Source: Actinostola sp. cb2023
Lineage: Eukaryota; Cnidaria; Anthozoa; Actiniaria; Actinostolidae
Direction of reading: 5' to 3'
Assembly: GCA_033675265.1 (NCBI GenBank)
Contig: JAUJYZ010000693.1
Span: 1 to 64,000, forward strand
Length of the DNA stretch: 64,000 nucleotides
The notes beneath the pieces are model-generated. The model had not been told where the DNA came from. It saw only the letters and a list, made by a program, of their open reading frames with translations, and ran no database searches. The translations under genes were made by a program, and so were the position numbers. Position 1 is the stretch's first letter, and the number at the start of each line of letters is the position of its first letter. Shown here in pieces: positions 58,090 to 64,000 of the stretch.

Positions 58090-58462
58090 ATATGTATATA
58101 TCTGTAAGGGTCTGTAAGTATACAAATATTTTCATTTTGTTTATATATTCCTTTATTTCTTTAGTACGGCAGTTCATTTGCAAGCAAAAATGTACGTGAT
58201 TGGATATAGAATTTGATATATAGTTCAAGCTATAAATGAAGCATGCGCAGTTGTACGTGTCAGCGGTTGAGTTTGCACGCATGATATTAAGTTTCATAAA
58301 GTATCATATGGCAGATGACACGACAGGACAGCAGAGAACGATTCAGTATTGGAATTGTAAAGCTAAGATTTAAGTCTCGAGTAATAAAACGGACAAGTCT
58401 CCGGATAACGACTGGATTGTACTGGATTTCTATACTGTTACACCCCAACCAACCATGTAACA
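58090..58462 (+). repeat. putative 5' LTR of the Ty3/gypsy element, left edge uncertain
   Basis: The internal region begins with a PBS-like sequence at 58463, so an LTR should end at 58462 (...CATGTAACA, ending CA). An AATAAAA polyadenylation-like signal lies at 58384-58390. The left edge near 58090-58100 is a guess because the matching LTR is outside the window. Confidence 0.5.
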
Positions 58463-58482
58463 TTTTGGGGGCTTAGACGGGA
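58463..58482 (+). promoter_or_regulatory. candidate primer binding site of the gypsy element
   Basis: TTTTGGGGGCTTAGACGGGA directly follows the LTR end. TGGGGGCT at its core matches the start of binding sites complementary to tRNA-Pro 3' ends; the rest matches less well, so the tRNA is uncertain. Confidence 0.5.
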
Positions 58483-58512
58483 ATGCAAAGAGATTGCATG
58501 TAAACCAAGCAC

Positions 58513-59871
58513 GTGGACGAAATAGATTCTTACGACATGGAGGAGTTGCTGTTGAAAATCGAGAAGAAGCTGTACGAACTATCGACAATAGAACTGAAAG
58601 ACCTTGCTCAGTTTCTGAAGGTTGACATGGACACCGAGAAGGAAAAGGGGCACCGCCACCAACTGAGGAAAATAAGAGAAGGATTCGAGAGTATTGTCGA
58701 TGAGCGCGAAGAGAACGGAGGTCTGGAGGCGTTCCTCGATGAAGTATGGAAGTTAATAACGCACGGCAGCGACTCAAGCAGCGGTAAAGACGGTAAAGAC
58801 GACAACGGACAGGAATCACCTAAGTCTACGACCGAGGCCGGGACAAGCGAAGTCCATGAAGCAACTAAGAAAGCCGCGGATCTACAGGATACGGTCGAGG
58901 GAAAATCGAGCAACGTCGAAGCGTCGAAGATGAGGTCAAGCCACAATGTTATGTCAGAACTTTTGAATTTGCGACGTGAATTCAAAATCTCTGGATCAAT
59001 TTCAGATAACCAGAAGGACAGACTATCTTTCGTGGGATTGATGCGGCAAGTGGATAGTGGACTGGACAAGGGATACAAAGAACAGGACATAATCGACGCT
59101 GTAATTCGCTCGATTAGCTCGAGTTCTAAGTTGAGGACATACTTGGAAATAATGCAGGACATAACTTTGTCGAAGTTACGACAAATTATTAGAGTGCATT
59201 ACGGTGAAAAATCGTCTACGGAATTGTATCAAGAATTAACAACGTTGGTACAAGATCAGAAGGAATCTCCGCAGGATTTTCTACTACGAGCACTCTCGCT
59301 GAGGGAAAGAATTATCTTCTCCTCGCAAGCTGATAATGCCTTGAAATACGATCCGGCGTTGGTACAGTCCTTGTTTACCCATGCGGTAGAAACGGGACTT
59401 CGCGATGAGATTATTCGCACCAAGATTCGCTTCGTTTTAAAACCCCAAGCAAGAGATGAAGAACTGATGGAAGCTCTGAATAAGATAGTTTCTGTCGAAG
59501 GAGAGAGACAGTTAAAGTTTAACACTCGAAAGGAAAACAAGGCTTCGGTTTCATCAATTAGTGAGGAAAAAACACCAAGAGCAAAGCAACAAGGAATGTC
59601 TAGTGTGATGTCAACACTGGAAGCGTTACAATTACAAATCGCGGAATTGAATGCAAAGTTTGAAGCGAATGCACACGTACCGCGCACCACAAGCAACCAA
59701 CAACCGGCTAGTAGAGAAACACGCAGGAGTAAGTGCAAGTCTTGTGAGGAAAGAAACGTGGCACAGTGTGACCATTGTTTCAAATGTGGTTCGACTGATC
59801 ATTTGGCTCGCGGGTGCAAACAACGAAACTCGGGAAACGAGTCGAGGCTACAACCGAGGGACGGGAAGTAG
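58513..59871 (+). CDS. gypsy gag polyprotein
   Basis: A single intact frame of 452 residues. The N-terminal 60 residues are amphipathic (ELLLKIEKKLYEL). An acidic Ser/Lys linker covers about 90-140. A helical capsid-like region at about 150-340 includes LRQIIRVHYGEKSSTELYQE and SPQDFLLRALSLRERI, the pattern of Ty3-type Gag. Near the end, [14 protein letters not shown] is one CCHC knuckle (about 428-441), preceded by a CKSCEERNVAQCDHC Cys cluster. Gag forms particles and packages RNA. The stop TAG is at 59869-59871; pol overlaps in the -1 frame. Confidence 0.88.
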   Translation: MDEIDSYDMEELLLKIEKKLYELSTIELKDLAQFLKVDMDTEKEKGHRHQLRKIREGFESIVDEREENGGLEAFLDEVWKLITHGSDSSSGKDGKDDNGQESPKSTTEAGTSEVHEATKKAADLQDTVEGKSSNVEASKMRSSHNVMSELLNLRREFKISGSISDNQKDRLSFVGLMRQVDSGLDKGYKEQDIIDAVIRSISSSSKLRTYLEIMQDITLSKLRQIIRVHYGEKSSTELYQELTTLVQDQKESPQDFLLRALSLRERIIFSSQADNALKYDPALVQSLFTHAVETGLRDEIIRTKIRFVLKPQARDEELMEALNKIVSVEGERQLKFNTRKENKASVSSISEEKTPRAKQQGMSSVMSTLEALQLQIAELNAKFEANAHVPRTTSNQQPASRETRRSKCKSCEERNVAQCDHCFKCGSTDHLARGCKQRNSGNESRLQPRDGK

Positions 59872-61530
59872 CAGATATCACCTCCAAGTCCCATCATTGT
59901 AAATTTTGTAGGAATATAAATATAGGACAATGGAATCGCTGTGCTGGTTGCAAGTCTGTGTTTTACTGTTCTGAGCAATGTCAATCGTCTGATTGGAACT
60001 GTCATAAACCACTTTGTGATGCAATACGACATCTGTCATCCAAGAATAATGGACCCCCATTGGACAATGGAGTATTTATCAGTCATCTGACGCCAAAGCA
60101 AAGGACATCACTTGGAAAACTAGTTGGAAGTAAGTGCACTATATCTTGTTTATCGAACGACGTACGGGTGAAGGCGTTATGGGACACGGGTGCTCAAGTC
60201 TCAGTGGTGTCAAGGGATTTTGTCTTAAAGAATTTTCCATCGACGGAAATAAGAGACATTTCAGAATTAATTGGTGATTTACCATTAGACTTGAAGGCAG
60301 CAAACGGAACTCAATTCCCATACGCGGGATGGACAGACATTGAATTCAAATTGAGCGATGCCAAAAACTGTAACCAACTCGTAGTACCATTTCTAGTCTC
60401 GGTGGGACCACTTGATTTGTCCATCATTGGATACAATGTAATTGAAGAAATTGTAAATAACTGTACCGATCATGAGAGTGACACCGACATCTTGAACTCC
60501 GTGTTGACCTCTACCTTCGAGGGGAAAGCTAGTCAGAATGCTAGCGCGTTAATCAACTTCATTCAATCTACGAACGAAACAGAACTTTGTAATCTCAAAA
60601 CAGTCAAGAAGGATATTATTGTTCCAAAAGGTGTATCCATGGTAGTGTCATGTCGTGCTAATACAGGAAGCGTTGACATCGAGACACCCGCTTTGCTGGA
60701 ACCGGAAGTGAATGGAAATATCCCATCGGGACTTGAAATTAAAGAGACTCTTGTACAATTACAGCGTGGAAAGTCGAGCAGAATTGATGTAGAAGTTGTG
60801 AATGTTACTAAACATGACATTCGGCTAAAAGGTAGAACTACCCTCGGTAAACTTCATCTCGTACGATCCATTACACCGCTTGAAGTTAAATTGAAGGAAA
60901 CGCAAGTCACAGAGTCAAAGTCATCATGTGTTAATGAGATTCAATCGGATTGCAAAGTGAAAACAACATGTACATTGACTGGTCCTTTGTCCGAGATAGA
61001 CATCGGAGATCTTACGGAAAAACAGCGTCAATTAGTAACACAGATGCTCGTGGAAGAAGAGGAATCTTTCTCGCAAGATGATACAGATATTGGACTTGTC
61101 CCGGAATTGCAAATGGACATACACTTAACGCATAATGACCCAGTGAAGAGGAGCTATTCACGAGTACCGAGACCCTTGTATTCTGAGGTCAAAAATTACA
61201 TCGAGGATTTGTTAAACAAAGGTTGGATTCGTCCCTCTCGGTCAGCCTTCTCATCGCCAGTTGTTTGCGTTAGGAAAAAAGACGGTGGCTTAAGACTATG
61301 TGTTGACTTTCGCGAACTGAACAACAAGACATTTTCTGATCGACACCCTCTACCTCGTGTTCAGGATATTTTAGAGAATCTAGGAGGCAACAAATGGTTC
61401 ACCATGCTCGACCAAGGTAAAGCCTACCACCAAGGATTTGTTGCCGAAGCGTCGAGACACCTTACTGCGTTTGTTTGTCCATGGGGGTTATACGAGTGGG
61501 TCCGTGTCCCATTCGGATTGAAAAAAACGC
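59814..61530 (+). CDS. gypsy pol N-terminal part: MYND finger, protease, start of RT
   Basis: In the -1 frame relative to gag. A MYND-type zinc finger lies at 59897-60018: [27 protein letters not shown], with all eight ligands in the C-C-C-C-C-C-H-C order. The retropepsin motif [13 protein letters not shown] follows at about 60175, then a long linker. RT begins at about 61130 ([49 protein letters not shown] with motif A Asp, VPFGLKK motif B). The correct frame is lost in the A7 run at about 61522-61528; the printed frame continues to a stop at 61611. A MYND domain is unusual in a retrotransposon. Confidence 0.85.
59832..59838 (+). promoter_or_regulatory. -1 ribosomal frameshift heptamer GGGAAAC
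   Basis: GGGAAAC lies in the gag/pol overlap with the phase needed for slippage (gag codons xxG GGA AAC). Slipping back one base leads directly into the pol frame, whose upstream open limit is 59814. It matches the X XXY YYZ rule used by retroviral gag-pol. No downstream stem or pseudoknot was established. Confidence 0.7.
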
Positions 61531-62541
61531 CCCAGCAGAGTATCAGCGCTTTATGGAGAACTGTCTCACTGGTCTTCGGGACGAAATCTGTATTCCTTAC
61601 ATTGACGATGTAATAGTATTCAGTGGAACATTTGAAGAACACGTTGAACATGTGCGTTTAGTTTTACGGAGATTACGTGAACATGGTGTTAAACTGAAAC
61701 CTCGGAAGTGTCGATTATTTAAGCCTGAAGTTACTTGTCTTGGTCGGATTGTGTCGGCAGATGGTCATCGTCCTGATTCATCGAATATTCAAGCGGTCAT
61801 CGCATTAAAGGATATATAGCCTTCTTCAGTTGGCGAAGTACGGAAGTTACTGGGACTTTAGGATATCACCGACAGTATATCCCAAACTTCTCTAGAATCG
61901 CTAAGTGTCTTTTTGAATTGACACAATCGCCGAAAGGAACTTCTAACACTTTGTCTAATAAAGGCGGTCTAAGTTCAGCCACAAAGATCACTTGGAACAG
62001 TCAGCATCAGCAAGCACTGAATAGTCTAATTGACTCTGTGGTTTCACCACCGATACTTAGTTACCCGGATTGGACAAAATCTTTTGTGTTATTTACGGAC
62101 GCTTCTCAAGATGGACTTGGTGCTGCACTATATCAGGAACTAGACAACCAACTCAAACCGATTGGATACGCATCTCGTACTTTATCTCCTGCGGAGCGCA
62201 ATTATCACTTACATTCAGGAAAGCTAGAATTTCTTGCACTCAAGTGGGCTGTGTGTGAACATTTTCGCGACTACCTATATTATGCGCCACATTTTACGGT
62301 ATTCACGGACAACAACCCTTTGACTTACGTACAGTCTACAGCGAAACTAAATGCCACAGGACATCGTTGGGTTGCGGAGCTGGCAGACTTCAATTTCACT
62401 ATAAAGTATCACCCAGGCAAAATGAACACCGTTGCGGATACATTAAGTCGCATGCCTTTGGACATTGGCAAACTTACGGAACATTACACGAACATAGGAC
62501 GAAATCGATGCAACTCTAGCAGGTGTTACGGCTTTATGTAA
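61531..62541 (+). pseudogene. gypsy pol: RT catalytic half and RNase H, broken
   Basis: After the A7 slip, another frame gives [24 protein letters not shown] (YIDD catalytic box) and LKPRKCRLF, ending at TAG 61817-61819. A further shift near 61855 restores GYHRQYIPNFSRIAK and the RNase H domain: FVLFTDASQDGLGAALY (Asp), RNYHLHSGKLEFLALKWA (Glu), FTVFTDNNPLTYV (Asp) and MNTVADTLSR (Asp). Then the frame closes at 62541. The active-site residues of both enzymes are present; only the frame is broken. Confidence 0.85.
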
Positions 62542-62557
62542 AGGAGACATAACATGG

Positions 62558-63406
62558 TTGACATCGATTACTGACAGAACTGATACGGTAGATGAACCAT
62601 CTATAGTAGACATTGAAGGCAAACGAATAACTAACGGTGAACTAAGAACGGCGCAGCAAGCTGACCAAAGCATTGACAGGGTTTTGGCGTTCAAGCACGA
62701 CGGACAACGCCCTTCACGTAGAATGCTGTGCCATGAAACAAGGAACACTAAAGCATTGCTGAGAGAGTGGCATAAGCTTGAAATTGGAGACGACGGACTT
62801 CTGCGTCGGCGGGGCGCGAACCGTTTGCAGCTTGTGCTACCGGCTAGTCAGCGAGCACTAGTCTACAAGGAACTACATCAAGAGATGGGACATTTGGGTG
62901 CGGAGCGTGTCATTCAACTTGCGCGTGAACGGTTCTACTGGCCTACGATGAGGGACATCACCCATTTTGTCACAAAGGTGTGTCCTTGCCTTAAACAACG
63001 CCGCCCCAACCTATCTACGTGGGCTCCAATGCAAAGCATCAAATCGTCCACTCCGTTTGAACTCATATCCATAGACTTTCTCCACTTGGAACGTAGTTCT
63101 GGGGGATATGAGTACATTCTCGTGGTGGTCGATCACTTCACAAGATTTTCTCAGGCCTACCCCACAAAGAACAAATCATCTACAACCGTAGCTGATCGTA
63201 TCTTCAACGATTTCATTCCACGCTTCGGATTTCCTGCGCGCATCCTTCATGACCAAGGAAGAGAATCTGAAAATCGTTTGTTCAAGCAATTGGAGAAACT
63301 AAGTGGAATCAAGCACGCGAGGACAACACCATACCATCCTCAAGGGAACGGGCAAACGTTTCAACCAAACCTTGTTGGGGATGCTACGAACGCTACCAGA
63401 GGATAA
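62558..63406 (+). pseudogene. gypsy integrase, catalytic Glu lost
   Basis: HHCC zinc finger: [14 protein letters not shown] then a YWPTMRDI block and CPCLKQ. Core: [12 protein letters not shown] (first Asp) and [13 protein letters not shown] (second Asp). At [11 protein letters not shown] the family continues with a Glu-containing motif, but here a deletion of about 5 nt at 63355-63356 removes that Glu and shifts the frame to a stop at 63404-63406. A start at 62558 is not biological; the domain is part of pol. Confidence 0.85.
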
Positions 63407-64000
63407 GAAACACCGATGGAAAGACCATGTAAACAAAGTGGTTCACGCTTATAATTGTACGCCCAACACCAGTACAGGATTTTCACCGTTTTATCTACTG
63501 TATGGCAGATCACCAAGACTCCCAGTGGATTTGATACTCGGTAGAAATGAAGAGGAGACGCCCAGTTACAGTGAATATGTTCAACGTTGGAAGTCAACGA
63601 TGCATGATGCATACAACTTGGCAAGCAAGAGAACTGAACAGAGAAATGTTCGAAGCAAGAATCACTATAACCGCCGCCTCGATTATACAGAACTGCAGAA
63701 TGGAGATCGTGTGCTGGTGAGAAACCTAACACCTCGTGGGGGACCGGGAAAGCTACGATCGCACTGGGAGGACGCGGTACACGTTGTGATCAGCCGCAGG
63801 GGGACAGGCCCAGTCTACGAAGTCAAGCGAGAAGACCAGACCGGAAAATCACGTGTGCTACACAGAAATCTCCTGTTTCCTTGTGAATTTCTACAACCGC
63901 CGCAGAACCAACAGCAGGATAACCAGATACAGCAACGAAGACCAAGACAGAGACGACGTCAGCAACGACCACAGGTACCTCGTGACAGCTCAAACGACTC
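63357..64000 (+). pseudogene. gypsy integrase C-terminus with GPY/F-like region, to window end
   Basis: In the frame after the deletion: [35 protein letters not shown] (conserved ending of the integrase core), then NGDRVLVRNLTPRGGPGKL and SHWEDAVHVVISRRG with VYEVKRED, a GPY/F-type module, followed by a Gln/Arg-rich tail (about 63895 onward) still open at 64000. No chromodomain was seen. Confidence 0.8.

Larger units (their letters stand above)
58463..64000 (+). mobile_element. Ty3/gypsy-type LTR retrotransposon, cut by the window edge
   Basis: Order on the plus strand: PBS-like site, gag with zinc knuckle (58513-59871), -1 frameshift signal, pol with MYND finger, aspartic protease, RT, RNase H, HHCC and DDE integrase, and a GPY/F-like C-terminal region running to the window end. 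Damage: an A7 tract at about 61525, a stop at 61817 and shift near 61855, breaks at about 62540, and a small deletion at about 63355 removing the integrase catalytic Glu. The copy looks recently inactivated. Confidence 0.88.

Overview
This looks like nuclear DNA of an invertebrate animal, most likely a cnidarian. It has spliced metazoan genes with GT-AG introns, a melatonin-receptor-like intronless GPCR, and a dense mix of DIRS, Penelope, BEL/Pao, Ty3/gypsy, PIF/Harbinger and hAT/ZMYM1-like remnants with many short foldback elements. The taxon is an inference; the families are read from the translated sequence.

Layout. 1-3.25 kb: decayed DIRS-like element (minus strand) and a Penelope-like GIY-YIG fragment (plus strand). 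3274-10616: a complete but broken BEL/Pao LTR retrotransposon on the minus strand, with 386-bp LTRs and a CATAT target duplication, inserted into the Penelope-like copy. 10953-33017 (minus): an 11-coding-exon gene that I assembled exon by exon; it encodes a UPF0415/C7orf25 (DUF1308) protein of about 396 residues. Its introns hold four tandem arrays (58-bp, 42-bp, 109-bp and 18-bp units) that make up about half of the gene. The 109-bp unit appears to derive from the gene's own exon 6 and its splice donor.

33751-40843 (plus): a divergently arranged gene for a three-dsRBD protein of the TARBP2/PRKRA (PACT)/Loquacious type, in five exons. Its third intron holds an unrelated 357-codon ORF on the opposite strand, and its fourth intron holds a TIR transposon with a ZMYM1-like fragment. 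42168-43373 (minus): rhodopsin-class GPCR. 43.4-51 kb: no recognised gene; MITEs, a split 74-bp satellite and a 1.34-kb foldback. 51.6-53.93 kb: second DIRS-like element with RNase H and tyrosine recombinase remnants. 55.4-56.65 kb: a HARBI1-like transposase pseudogene (minus) in which the segment around the second catalytic Asp has become a 12-copy minisatellite. 56.8-58.04 kb: TTTA-type low-complexity DNA. 58.1-64 kb: a Ty3/gypsy element (plus, cut by the window edge) with a GGGAAAC slippery site at the gag/pol overlap and a MYND-type zinc finger upstream of its protease.

The host genes are a conserved protein of unknown function and a probable Dicer partner sharing a 733-bp head-to-head promoter interval, plus one receptor. 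Nearly everything else is mobile or tandemly repeated DNA. The most unusual theme is that coding segments (a host exon end and a transposase active-site segment) have been turned into tandem arrays.
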